From IMG/VR virus record IMGVR_UViG_3300021424_000040, positions 1-55,149 of that record: a DNA stretch of 55,149 nucleotides; one strand, 5' to 3'. The notes below the pieces were generated by a model that made no database searches, was not told where the DNA came from, and was given only the letters and a program-made list of their open reading frames with translations. Positions 8,083-20,700 of this stretch are shown here, piece after piece (the first letter of the stretch is position 1; every line of letters begins with the position of its first letter). The position numbers were made by a program, and so were the translations under genes. Origin of the DNA: a virus.

Positions 8083-8697
8083 TTATTTGAGTTTCGGAAC
8101 TTTGATATACCAACCAGTCAAAATATATTTATCTTCAGTAAATACAGTATTTCCTTTGTGAACATGAGTCATTCCAGCTGGCCAAATAACAACTGTACCT
8201 GCTTCTGATTTTATCCTGCGTTTTTGGTATAAAAACTCCGTTTCTGCCTCTCCATCTGGAAGAGTATTTAAATATATTGCCCAAACTAGTTCTCGATGGG
8301 CATGATCATATGATCCAGATTCATAATGCCACACATGATATCCGCCTCCTGGGGGAGTTTTTTGCATCTTAATATCTGTAGATATGATAGGAACGGTTTT
8401 TAACTGACCATATTCTCTGATATAATCCATCACACATGACTGAAGATATTGATTGATCTCTCCAGTAAACTCTGTATTATGTGCATTGATCATCAAAGAC
8501 AAATCTTTACGACCAAGATTATTATCATGAAACTGTTCAGTGCCATCCGCAAAAGAAGCTCTATCATTTGAGAAGACATCATCAAAATATTTTATATATT
8601 TTTTGCAAAGAGATACTGGAACGTGTTTTTTCCAAACACCAATAAACTCATCAAAATCACCCTCCATCAACTCTAGAGGTTTAATAGGTATAGTCAT
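8083..8697 (-). CDS. 2OG-Fe(II) oxygenase, second copy
   Basis: A 204-residue dioxygenase of a family often seen in cyanophages. Candidate metal ligands are His124-x-Glu126 within GYHVWHYESGS and His178 or His180 in GMTHVHKGN. Lys190 (EDKYILTGW) stands where an Arg usually binds 2-oxoglutarate. The iron-binding acid is Glu rather than the common Asp. It differs clearly from the other oxygenase here, so the two are not recent duplicates. It is the first enzyme after the three collar proteins and ends before the chaperone-like gene. Confidence 0.8.
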   Translation of the reverse strand: MTIPIKPLELMEGDFDEFIGVWKKHVPVSLCKKYIKYFDDVFSNDRASFADGTEQFHDNNLGRKDLSLMINAHNTEFTGEINQYLQSCVMDYIREYGQLKTVPIISTDIKMQKTPPGGGYHVWHYESGSYDHAHRELVWAIYLNTLPDGEAETEFLYQKRRIKSEAGTVVIWPAGMTHVHKGNTVFTEDKYILTGWYIKVPKLK

Positions 8698-8712
8698 AGG
8701 TCACTCCAATAT

Positions 8713-9783
8713 TTAAAATGCTTTAATGATGTATTTATTTCGGTGATAAGCTTGCATCATAGACAATGTTTCTGCACTTGTCAAGTTAGTAGTTAATCTG
8801 CTGTCAAATAAAGTTCTAACTGAAGAAGAACTACTTACTTTTAGTGTACCTACGTTACATTCCAACCCAAGTTCAGTAACAGAAATAGTTTTACTTGCCG
8901 TGTTACCATATCCAACTGCACCTGAAGATATTCCTTCGTTGCCACCTTCTTGATCATGACCCCAAGTTCTAGCCTGCCCAGATGTATTTGCGGATATTTG
9001 ATGACTATGTTTTCTTGTTGTTGGAATATCTCCTGGACTTGCATTTTCTACTCTTCTTCGATAAGAAATAATACTACCAAATGCACCGTTTAAACAACAA
9101 ATCAACTCCGTTCCTCCTGGATCAGGTGGATTTACAATACTAGGTCCACCATCTGCTGAAGTTGCTGCTTCTTCATTCGTTAATCTACTATGTGGCAATA
9201 CATGAGTATGAGGTGGAGCAGAATATAGTTGTGTAGAACCAAAAGGACCAAAATTTTGTGTAATGTTACCAGATAATGTTATTGGTGCTTCAACTTCTAC
9301 ATTTTCAAATCCTCTAGATTTTTTACTAACAATTTCAAAAGTATCATCCTGAGTTGGGGTTTGCTGTCTAATATCAGAAATAACGTAAGAACCACCAATA
9401 CCACCAGGATAGTTAACATCTATTGGAGTCCCCCCACCTGCTCCACTATTAGGTGTTAATGTTGCACTGCCTGGAATATTACCATCTGATCTACCAGTTC
9501 CAGTCAAATATCTTGCCCTATAGTTAGGTAGGTTAAAAGTTCCTGTCATATTTGGATATGTACCACTTACAGTGCCGCCATAAGTAGTTCCTATTATTTC
9601 ATACAAAGCATAATATTGGTTTGGATTTAAACTAGAACCATCACATTCCAACCAACCTGGATAATCAACATCAATATCCCAATCATCAGTCGTGCTAGTC
9701 CACCCAGAAGGTTTTGGTATACAAACAACTGTTCCAACAGTTGCTCCACTTTTTTGTGATTGTTTAGAATATTTTACTGCCAT
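8713..9783 (-). CDS. tail-collar-domain fibre protein 1 (356 aa)
   Basis: The N-terminal 110 residues hold a phage tail collar domain: PGWLECDGSSLNPNQYYALY, then IIGTTYGG and FNLPNYRARYLTG. This pattern (GW..CDG, ..L...IG..YGG, F.LPDLR..) is typical of T4 gp12-type fibres and microcystin-dependent MdpB. The rest is beta-rich, Gly/Ser/Thr-rich and His-containing (HTHVLPHS, RKHSHQIS), and the end YHRNKYIIKAF resembles the other two proteins. It is probably a receptor-binding or short-fibre subunit. It is the last of three tandem collar genes. Confidence 0.8.
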   Translation of the reverse strand: MAVKYSKQSQKSGATVGTVVCIPKPSGWTSTTDDWDIDVDYPGWLECDGSSLNPNQYYALYEIIGTTYGGTVSGTYPNMTGTFNLPNYRARYLTGTGRSDGNIPGSATLTPNSGAGGGTPIDVNYPGGIGGSYVISDIRQQTPTQDDTFEIVSKKSRGFENVEVEAPITLSGNITQNFGPFGSTQLYSAPPHTHVLPHSRLTNEEAATSADGGPSIVNPPDPGGTELICCLNGAFGSIISYRRRVENASPGDIPTTRKHSHQISANTSGQARTWGHDQEGGNEGISSGAVGYGNTASKTISVTELGLECNVGTLKVSSSSSVRTLFDSRLTTNLTSAETLSMMQAYHRNKYIIKAF

Positions 9784-9784
9784 T

Positions 9785-10648
9785 TTAATATTTTATTAAA
9801 TATTCTACTAAAATAAATGGTGGTTGAACATCATTTATAACATAAGTATCATCTATATTTATTTTAACATCTGTAAAAACTTTATCTTCTACTGGCGCTG
9901 TCAATGCTGCAATATTTCCAGATATACTTTTAGTTGGTGGCGATCCATACTTAACGGTGTGTGAGTGCAGTGTTGCTTCTTCAGAAAGATCATCACCAAT
10001 CTGAGTGTTTACAGCTTCTCCTCTAAAAGTACACTCAGCTCCAAAGGTTTGTGTAGTGTCATATGAATGATTTTCAGTCACTGCGGTTCCTCTAAGACTT
10101 ACGGTGTTGGCCCAGTGACCATGTGGAAGCATACTATCAGAAGTTACAGTAGATTGATCTGTTGATCCAGGAATAGATATAGCTAGATTACCATTTAATG
10201 TTACAGATCTTGCTGGAATAGCAAAAGAACCTGTATATTGAATAGCAACTGTTATTTGACCTTCCCCCTCTGTAGATTCTAACTCAACATCAACGCCAAC
10301 TTTAGGTTGTAATATTCCACTTGCAGCACCAACAGCATAATAACTTTCATATCCTCCAGATGAAGGACTTGCTTTTATGTATTTTGACCCTAAATCAGGT
10401 AGTTGCATTTCATCATTTTCCAAATCAACATTATCTTTTTTGTAAATTGATTGAGCACCAGTACCTAAAATCCTAGCAAGATTTGGATAAACATCTGCTT
10501 TGACTTTACTGCCATCACACCTAAGATATCCTGCGGGAACATATACTCTCCAATCTTCACCTGTTTTGCCATCCAATTTTCTAGGAAATGGCACTATAGT
10601 TCCAGCAGTTGTTCCGTATTTTCCTTTTTCGTAAGAATAGTTTGCCAT
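9785..10648 (-). CDS. tail-collar-domain fibre protein 2 (287 aa)
   Basis: A collar domain occupies residues 15-105: PAGYLRCDGSKVKADVYPNL, then ILGTGAQSIY and MQLPDLGSKYIKA. The remainder is a beta-rich shaft/tip with HGHW and LHSHTVKYG His clusters, which in short tail fibres may bind metal. It ends VQPPFILVEYLIKY, like its neighbours. The gene is one base from the flanking collar genes, so the three are translated in series. It is the shortest of the set. Confidence 0.8.
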   Translation of the reverse strand: MANYSYEKGKYGTTAGTIVPFPRKLDGKTGEDWRVYVPAGYLRCDGSKVKADVYPNLARILGTGAQSIYKKDNVDLENDEMQLPDLGSKYIKASPSSGGYESYYAVGAASGILQPKVGVDVELESTEGEGQITVAIQYTGSFAIPARSVTLNGNLAISIPGSTDQSTVTSDSMLPHGHWANTVSLRGTAVTENHSYDTTQTFGAECTFRGEAVNTQIGDDLSEEATLHSHTVKYGSPPTKSISGNIAALTAPVEDKVFTDVKINIDDTYVINDVQPPFILVEYLIKY

Positions 10649-10649
10649 T

Positions 10650-11753
10650 TTACCAAGCCTTGATAATATACTGTATTCGTAACGAAGGAGTTGATGTATT
10701 TACATTAAACTGCAACAACTCTTCAAAAGTTTCGTTTACTGGTGCTACATTACCAGTGGTAATATCATTAACAACAATATTAGATTGTACCTGAAAACTA
10801 CCTTGATTTACAGAATAACCAACTGGACCATGTACGTGAGATCCCAATGAGTTATCATTACTTGAGTTAGCAGTTGGCCATACACTAAAAACATCACTTA
10901 TAGTGGTAGCAAAGTTAAAATTACCTGTGTTAACTAAAGTATTATCATTACTTCCTAACCAGTTTTTAGGTGCGGTATTAATCCTCTCTGGAGCATCAGT
11001 AACTCTGTCATTATTACTGTTGAATCCTCCACCTAAAGGAATGCCACCAGCAATAGAGTTTTTATAATAGTTATTTCTGTTTGTTTGAGCATTATTACAC
11101 TCGCTCAACAAAAAGTTATCATTATCACAACAGTCACCTGTCTGAAAAAGGTCAGGATCAAATATACCACCAGTCGACGGGTCGCACCCAGTAAAGACTG
11201 GATTACTGCCGAACTCGGTCTGGCATCGTTCTACTCCTCCGCTTCCTCTTCCAATACTAGAAAAATTACCAGTATGTGTGTGAGTAGGCCAATGATAATC
11301 TCCCAAAGTTCTAGAAGCAACAGTAACTTCATCAAAATATGCGGGGGGATTGATAGTTTGACCCGTTATTTTAGCAGTATATGTCCCCGAAGCAAGATTA
11401 TTATCAATAGCAACAGTTAGTGCAAGATTAGATGTGTAAATAACATTACTTAGATTTGATTGATTAGTTCCTATTTGACCTGAAAACACCGAAGAAGTTC
11501 CTGAAGGAAGGTAACTTGTTTTCATATCTGCTAAAGCTTTAGCATTTAAATCTGGCAACCTAAAAAAGTTTCCAGACCCACCATAATATTGACCAATAAT
11601 ATCAAACAAATCTGGATAATCAACGGATTGTTTAGTAGATCCATTACATGCGATCCATCCCTTAGGGATACTATCTTCGCCACCAGACCACGGCATAATA
11701 GTGCCGATGGCCATTCCTTTCATTGTTTTTAGTGCATTATAGTTAATAGACAT
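10650..11753 (-). CDS. tail-collar-domain fibre protein 3 (367 aa)
   Basis: The collar domain is clear at residues 15-85: GTIMPWSGGEDSIPKGWIAC, NGSTKQSVDYPDLF, IIGQYYGG and FFRLPDLNAKAL. The later part has HTHTGNF and SHVHGPV His motifs, a Cys-rich patch (GDCCDNDN) and the shared end LRIQYIIKAW. It follows the giant virion gene by three bases, so it is probably expressed from the same late promoter. It is likely a fibre or collar subunit; which receptor it binds cannot be read. Confidence 0.8.
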   Translation of the reverse strand: MSINYNALKTMKGMAIGTIMPWSGGEDSIPKGWIACNGSTKQSVDYPDLFDIIGQYYGGSGNFFRLPDLNAKALADMKTSYLPSGTSSVFSGQIGTNQSNLSNVIYTSNLALTVAIDNNLASGTYTAKITGQTINPPAYFDEVTVASRTLGDYHWPTHTHTGNFSSIGRGSGGVERCQTEFGSNPVFTGCDPSTGGIFDPDLFQTGDCCDNDNFLLSECNNAQTNRNNYYKNSIAGGIPLGGGFNSNNDRVTDAPERINTAPKNWLGSNDNTLVNTGNFNFATTISDVFSVWPTANSSNDNSLGSHVHGPVGYSVNQGSFQVQSNIVVNDITTGNVAPVNETFEELLQFNVNTSTPSLRIQYIIKAW

Positions 11754-11756
11754 ATC

Positions 11757-14700
11757 TTAGATTTCCATTATCCACCAACCTTGTTGCGCTGAATCAATGG
11801 CAGTTCCATTACCATCCAAGTTACCAATATAAAGAAGACCAAAAGCAGCATTTGGCGTATTAACTAAAAGTTCTCCGCTATCCCAAACAGTAGATCTATT
11901 TCCCGCCAATGTTCCAGTATCATCTCCCTGTATAGGAGTTGCATTCGAACCTTGTTTTGGTGCTCTAATAACTAGAGTACAGTTAAAGGTCAATCCACCA
12001 GAAGCATCAACAAATCTAATCATATCGCCAGTTTGAGGGGTTGCAGGTAACTTAAGAACCAAAGCTCCAGTACCACTTGGTTTAAGTATATAGTTGACAT
12101 TAGATATTAGCGTTGGTGCTGTTGCATCGGTGTTTGTTCCCGCGCTTAGATATAACCATTTTCTACCACCAGAGTTGGTAAAGTAGTTATTGATTCCTCC
12201 TAAATCAACCGAACCATTATTATTTACAGCAAACCTTTCAGTGCTGCTAGCATTAACAACAAAGTCGCCACCGCTAACAGTTAGATCTCCAGTTACAGTC
12301 ACATTATCTGCAAATGTAGCATCATTTCCACTCAATGTTAATACTGTAGATCCAGTACTAGACTTAATATCATTACCTGTTACAGTTAGATCGCCAACAA
12401 CGGTTACGTCGGATCCAGATAATGTTAGAGCAGTGTTTGTGCTTGATTTAATATCATTTCCACTTACTGTTAGATCACCAAGAACAAATGTATCTCCAGA
12501 AGAAGCATCAACATTTAATCTAGAAGTACCACCTACTTGAAGATCGATTAACTTGGAAGCATCATTTGAAGCAGTATTTGTGATATTTAACTTGATACCA
12601 GTAAAAGTAACCGCCGAACTGTTCCAAGTAGCAGTAGCATCTAATACATTAACATCGGTTGTTAATGTTCCTTGTGTAATAGTAGTTTCTCCATTACACA
12701 TATCAACCGTGAATCTATTCGTAGTGCTATCTTTGAGTGAGAATAGTCTATCAGCAGTTGTAGCAGAACAGGAACTTACAAGGTTAAATGGACCATAAAC
12801 AGTCAAACCACCAAGAGAAGTTGCGTCACTTACAACAGTTGCCCCATCAGTCGAATCAACTTCAAACTTAGTTGATCCAGCGCCATTAGTTACTTTAAGT
12901 TTTTGTGCTACAGATCCCGTTGAAGTACCAATCTTTACAGCTTCACCACTGCTACCAGAAACGTTTCTAGAAACAAAGATATAATCCCCTTGCGCTAATG
13001 TTCCACCAAACTCAGACAGATTAAATACGTCAGTTGTGCCACTTCCATCAACGTTTGCGATCAACCAAGTAGAGTCTAAAGCAACATTAACTTTTTTAAT
13101 ATTTGAATCATCAGGATGATTTGTTTTTGTTGGTAGGAAAGTACCATATGGTTGTCTAGTAACAATAATATAATAAGGAGCAGCAGTAGTTCTTCTCAAA
13201 CCACCCGAAGCAACTCTGACGATTTCTGGGTGTGTTGCAGTAGATCCAGATCCAGATACAGCACTATCAATCAAAATATCATCATTTTCAGAATAAGTTG
13301 GTGCAGACTCTAGAGGTAGATAGTATTGATTTCCAGACAATGCTGCTAATGCAGTGCCATCATCAGCAAGATAAGTGTTAATAGCATTTTGGAAGAACGT
13401 TCCACCCCAAGGTCCAGCACCAGCTGTATCTACTTTATTATCAAATCCACTAACAATCGTCACTAAGTCTACATTTTTATCTACGGGAGGAGCTGAAGGA
13501 TATCCCGTATGTGACGATATAGTAGACCCTAAAGATGCTCTAGCGCCATTAAACGAGAACGTAGCAGTGCCACCATCTAGAGTTATATTGCCCTTCACTA
13601 GTAGTGAAGCATCAACTGTTAAACTATTTTTAACTGTTGTAGTGCCACCCTGACCACCAATATTTAAAACTGATGCATTCAATCCGAAAGATATTTCAGA
13701 CGCAGATCCAGAATCAGAGAAGAAGTTTACTTTGCCCGCAGTAGTTCCTAGAGTAACTGTATCACTCAACCCTTTATTAATACCAATAGCAACATCACCC
13801 CAGAACTTAGTTGATCTAGTTTTAACTTCTAAGAAACTATTTGATTCATTTGCATTATAAGCACCACCAAGAGTTAACTTAGAAGAAGTAGCAGATGTAG
13901 ATGGATTTCCAATATCAACTCTCACATTTGCAGAAGAATTGAAAATATCTAATGTGGTAGAACCAGTTGCGGCAGTTGCAAGATTTACATCGTGAGTTCC
14001 AGTTCCTGTGTTTCCGATATTTAATGTTTGATTTACTGCAGCATTACCAATATTAATCGTCTGAGTTGATGTTGTAATATTTGCAATATTAAAAGAAGTT
14101 GCTCTCGCAGCAAAGTTTACTGTTGCTGGATAGTTGCCAATATTGAGAGTACCAGTAAATGTAGTATTATCAACAAAGTTAAACGTACCTGTAGTTACAG
14201 TAGTTGTGATGTCTCCGCCATTAACTTCAATATCAGATTCAAATCTAAAGTTTCCAGTGATTCTACCATCACCATCAACTACTATAGTTCTATCAAGTTC
14301 TGCATTTGTTATATTAATACCAATTCTATTAGTAGAAGTTGAAAGTCTAAATGTTGCTTCACTATTTGGATTTGCGCTATCACCGCCAATCAAGAATGCA
14401 TTTGAAACTCCATTGAATGTTCTGTTGGTTGGATTGGAGTTAGCAACATAGTTATTTGGACTGGTTGCTAGAGTCTTACCACTGAAGAATGCAGTACCAA
14501 CTAAATCTAAGTTTGCTCTAGGTACTGTTTCATCCGAAATAAATGCATTGTTGTACGCAGAATGTGGAGATCTAGAAACAGTATTGATTCCTAGTTTATA
14601 ATCACCAATATTTGATGTCTCTGTTCTAAGAGCTTCAGTACCAATGATTCCCCATTCTTTCCAATATGTGCTACTTCTAGAAACAACAATGTTTGGTTGA

Positions 14701-17700
14701 GTTTGTGTAATGATTGAGTATGTGTTGCTTTCTACTGTAATCTGCTGTCCTTCAGCTGGAGTAACATCTAGGTAAGTTGCACTTGAACTAAATGGATTCG
14801 CAACTGTATTAACTACACGCCAAATACCATTAATCTGAGCAATAGGAGATTGAGCACCAACAATCTTAATCTGAGTTGATTCAGTAATACTTAGAAGTGT
14901 ATTTGTCCAAGGAGGAGAACCAGCAACATTCCAGTTCAAGCGAATAATATTTCCACTTCCAAATCCTTGAATGCTAGCAATCTGTGGATTGGTAATACCA
15001 GAATCTCCTTGTTTAGTGATAACACTATAAGTATTCGCAAAAATCCAACCAGCTCCACCAGTTACATCTGTTTGAGATCCTTTGAGAAGAACATCGCCAG
15101 AAATAGGATTTCTAGAACCAAACTCAATGATTTGAGTTGAAGGTCCAGAACCACCAAAAGGAGATGCTTGATCTGGAGTTTTATTTGTAATATGTGTTCT
15201 GAATGTATAACTTTGCTCACCACGAGCATACATTCTTAACATTCCGAGAGAAATGCTATTCTTTTCAATCTTAATATCTCCAGTCTTTTGACCAAGAGAT
15301 GTTATATTTAACTTATCATCATCATTATTTAGATCAATATTAGTTTTTACTGTGATTGCTGGATCTACTGGACCACCAGAACTATTCAGAGCATTTACAT
15401 TAACAAAGATAGGTGAAGTAAATACACTTGGTTTAGTTCCATCAAATCCTTCAACAGTAATGATATCCTTGAAGGTAACAGGAACATCAAAGGTGGTAAC
15501 AAGAGTTCCAATATCTTCATTATCGTCTTCCGATTCAACAACTTCTGCTTTTTCTAAGAATGTTTCTTCGCCCGTGATAGCATTAATCTTACGGTTACCG
15601 ATATAAAGGTCACCGTTAGAGTTTAAACCAGTGTAGAATACGATACCAGCATCTTCTCTCTTTGCCTGAGCGTAGAAGTCTTGAGTATCAGTAAGAACAA
15701 CTTCCTGACGCGCAGGGAAACCAGTAGAGTAGTTACCAGGACCGAAACCAAGATATTCAAACGTATGGTTACCAGAACGTGCAATAGATGGTCTACGAAG
15801 TTCTACATATAGTCTCTTCTCAGTAGGATACTGAGAATCTCCCGAGATAGGAATCTTTCTCGTTTCCGAACCAGCAGAAGCAGGACCAGATTGAGCTTCG
15901 ATGATGTTTTCATCAGTGAAGCTATAAGTACCAGAACCAGGATCTTGAACAAAATCAAGAACAGCTTCTTTAGTTAGTGAGTTTTTAGAATCATTAACTG
16001 TAACCAATCCATGAACGTAGTTGTCTGCTGCTGAAATAGTTGCAGGGGGATCCTTGAGAGAATCATCAAGAGCTCTGTACCATTCTGGATCGTTCTTATA
16101 AAACTCTGGATATAGTTTGGAGATTGGTTGCGAGAATCTGAAGTTTCTGAAGTTTTCTCCAACACCAGAACCTACTGGGAATGGTCTAATGTCACCACGA
16201 ACGCAGGTTAGATAGTATACACCATCTTGCTGATTTGGAATCCTTCTTCTAATAGTATCGACTGAGAAAATATAATATGATCCCTCCAAGTCTTCAACAT
16301 CAGTAACTTCCGCAATCGTGTAACTAACGTTGGTGGAATCTTTCACAACATCTCCAGGAGTTAATGTGTAAACATTAGCACCCTCTACAGCATATAGATT
16401 TCTTGATTTATCTGTTCTACCACCATCAGGTTCATCCATCATCACTGCTGAAACAGAACCTTGCTTAAAGGTGGTTGTTTCAAAAACATTGAAATCTAAC
16501 ACCGAGTTTCCAGTGATTCCCTTAAGAATCAAGTAATACTCATTTTCATACTTCAAGAAAGCATGTACATATCCAGAACCAGAACATGCTCCTTCCCATT
16601 CAATAAAGTTATCTGAATCTAAATCGGTTAGACTTGCTTCAAAAGTTCCATCTCCTCCCTGTGGAGAAGTAATCTTTACTGTAGTGAAGATTGTAGTCTT
16701 GTAAGCTGCATCGACATCATGATCAAATACAGTTAACTCAAGGTAATTTACGCCATTGATTGTTCTTTGTCTAGCAGACTGAATGCTAGCAGTAATCTTT
16801 GAGTTGGTTTGTATCTTTACGGGATTTAGATATGGATCATAAACCGTATCATCAAAACCAGCTGCATTTAACTGAGCATATGTCCAACCCAGTTTTTCGC
16901 TTACCTGTTGATTAGCAGAGTTTAATGCATAGAATGTTGCAAATGGACTTGCATTGCCAGTTGGTTTTAATAGAATTTTTTGAGCAAGTAGTTTTCTCTT
17001 GGAGTCCGTTCTAAGTTTGAATACAAAACCATTTAGAGGATCTCTTACAGTAGTTCCTCTGTAAGCAGGAATAACAAATCTAAATCTGTAAACTCTGTCT
17101 TGTTTAGTTCTAGCATCATTAACTCTTTCATAGAAAGAATCTGATGTTTTTGCGTTATCACCAACAGAATCATCACTATAATCAGACTGTTTTAGTCTAG
17201 TAATAATATTGTTTGTAGAACCATCTGAAACAGTATTTAAATACCACCTACCCTTAGGAGTAGATGCAACATCTACTGTAGGATCAAACTTCAATGGTGA
17301 TCTCTTCTTGTTGGCAAACGTGTAGAAGGTAGTTCCACTATTCTCAAAGAACTCTACTGGGTTTTCATTTGCAATAGCATTTTGAGCAGTTAAGAAAATT
17401 TTAAACTTCTTGGCAATGTAGTTACCATTTCCATCATCAAAATATCTGACATAATACTCTGTAGTATCATTAAAAAGACCAATGTAAGTGTTAGCTGGAT
17501 TTGGCAACGTAGAGTTCGCACCCAAATCACTACCAGTCCTAAAAAATACTCGTTGTAATGTGACACCTGCATCATTGACAGGCACATCAAAGATATGGGG
17601 AGATTCTGTTAAAAAAGTAGTGGAATCAAATAAAGTGGTCTTATATTGATGCAAATCATACGAAATATCTTGCACATATTGATAAACATCAATAATAACA

Positions 17701-20700
17701 TTTTGATTAATATTTTCCGTTTCTGAAGAATAAATGTAAATACCAGCAGCTGCATTCTCTTCGCTAGTAGCAAGAAGAATTTTTTGTTGATCAGTTTTAG
17801 AAAAGTCTCCAGTGGCATAGTCGAATGGTTGAGTTCTTCTGCCAGGAGCGATTACAAAATACTTAGTATTTGTACTAAATCCTTTTGGTAGACGAACTAA
17901 TCGCTTATCGACATTAGATCCAGGTTTTGCTCTAGGAACAAGACGAACAGGAGTACCTGTTTCTAGATTATGTGGATTAGCTAATAGATTTTCACCTTGA
18001 ATCTCTTGAAGAGTAAAAGCAGTAGCTCTTTGAGATAGTAGTGCAGTATCAATCTCAGGAGCAGTTGGAGTTACTGAGTTTACACCATTTTGCAGAATAG
18101 TGGAGATAATCGCAAAATAAGTATTGAGAGCACTATAAATGCTGGAGCATTCCCCATCTCCACTATAAGTATAATCTTGTGTAACTGTGTTATCTACAGA
18201 TGGTTCTATAGTAGATGTCCAAACACCTTCTTCTAACTGGAAGAATACTTTAACACTAGTTCCAGCAACAGCAGTTTTAGTTGTGCCTAGATTAAACTTA
18301 CTACCTTTAGTTCCTAACTCAATCTGCGTGGAGTTTACGATTCTCTTAATATAAGAATCTGCTGGAATATAAGCAGTACTGATATTAGTAGATTTAGGAA
18401 CTACCTTACCATCAACGACTTCTTCATACTGATCATTATAATTTGTTAGTTCATTTCCAGTATTATTTCCAGTATTTGAAGGTATATTGTTTACTCCCAC
18501 TACTTTCATACCAACAGTCAATCCTCTGGTTGAAGGAACTGTTACAATAGCAGAGTTTGCAGTATTTACAGTTGCATAAGTATTGTGATTTCTCATCGCA
18601 GAAATACACAAATCTCTCACATAGTTGTAAGCATCAAGAGTTTCACTGAGTTCATCTTGAATATAGTCAAGTGTAAATCCATCATTTACTCCATCAGTGT
18701 CTTGTGTTACCCCAACATAATATGCTTTAGCAGCATTAATAGTATTAACATTTCCACCGAGTCTAAGGTCCGCAACGATTGCTTCTACAATATATCCAAT
18801 GTCGCGCTTACACTTGCTGTTTTCAGATACTCTAGACCATGCACCAGGATTTGGTGTTGGTAAAGAGTTTAGATTACCAGAAGAAATAGATGTGGTTAAA
18901 ATTGCGGTTAAAGTATCAATCGTAGTTCTTACGTTAGCACAATCATATAAACCATTATTTACGGCGGCAAGATTATTAAGATTTCCAGCAGTAAGAGTGG
19001 TAGTAACTATACCAAATAAGTTATCAATAATGCTTTTTGTGCTTGCACATGAGTTTACACTTGTATTAGATCCAGTTGCAGGATCTGGTAGGATAGTTAG
19101 ATCTTTAACTGTTAGTTGATTTGTAATAGCTTGCTTACAAAGATCTCTAGCAGCATTAAATGCAGCAATAGATGCAGTGATTTCTCCTGCTAAACCATTC
19201 GTAAGAAGTGCATTGCCACTAAAATATTCTTTAAGATTAGCAATAGTATACTCATTTCCACCAAAGTTTAAATCATTTGCAACCGCAGAAACAATAATAC
19301 CGATGTCTCTTTTGCATTTTGTACTTCCAGCAGTAGACTCTCCAGTATTTCCAGGAATGGCAGCAACTTGAGAAGTTGTTAGCGTAGCAAATGCACTATT
19401 AATAATTTCCTGTTTATTGGCAAAAATAAGATCACTTGCATTCTTTAATATACTAGCAGCAGCAGTTCTGTTTGCATAATCAATCGTTACTGTTGAGATA
19501 TATGGCACACCAATAGCAGGAGTACTAGAAGGAGCACTTAAAGCAGTATATTTAAACTGAGTAGCAGTAAGTCCACTAGAAAGAACAGTGAACTCACCAT
19601 TATATGCTGATTGATTTAATCCAATAACACTGATTGAAGTACCAACAGTTAAGTTATGAGGTGATGAACATGTTACCGTTACAGTAGTTCCACTTGCAGT
19701 CATTGAAGCAACTTGCAGTGAACTTGTGGAAGATAGCATATTAGCAATAGCTAACTTACACAAGTCTCTAACACGATTAAATGCAAATACAGACTGTGTT
19801 TCTTCTCCAGTTAAACCATTGCTTAATGGTTGACCATTATTACCGAAGTAAGATTCGGTTGCTTCAACCATATGAATGTTGCCACCATCATAAAGATCAT
19901 CTGCAATAGAATCAATAATAATCCCTAGGTCTCTGCGGCACTTGGTTTCATTAGGATTCACAAATCCAGGGGAAGAAGTAACCATTTCACTGTATGCAGT
20001 GTCGATGATTTCCTGTCTGTTTGCACGGATTAAGTTAGATGCATCTCTATATCTACCAGTATCTGCAGTGATACTTGGGTTTACATAAGGAATGTTTTGT
20101 AAATCTGGGTACTTTTCTAGAATATACCCAAATGCTTCTGATTGAATAAATGTTTGGTTCGCTTCAATCAGATTAGCAGCATCTTGACGAAGATTATATT
20201 CTGTGGTAAATGATGCCCCAGCTGGATTTAATGTGGTAAGAGAAGAAGCCCATCTTTTAAATCCAGAAGGACTTAATACTGCGCTCTTTTCTGTTGGACC
20301 AGACTCTCCAGTGCCAGCATTTAACTTAACTTTGATCTGTTCATTTACCCTCGCACCAAGTCTAAACTTATTTACAGACGCAGCTGGTCTGTTTTCTGGG
20401 TCTTTTACACTGTCACCAGCAAGATAAATTCTGCTGGTATTAGTGGTATCATTTGTAAGATTGATTTGAATAGGATAATACTGTTGTTTGGTTTTATCGG
20501 ACGTTTTGAGTTCTTGTGGAGGAATAATGTCTGTGATGTATCCACCCTTATCTTGGTTAAAGGAAAATCCTTTGAAACCAATCGAGTGCATCGATGTGTT
20601 ACCAAAGTTTGAGTTAGAGTTGGTGATAGACATATCACCACCAGACTCAAGCAGGAAGTGATCGGCAAAACCTACAGCGAAGATCGAAACGTTTTGAATG

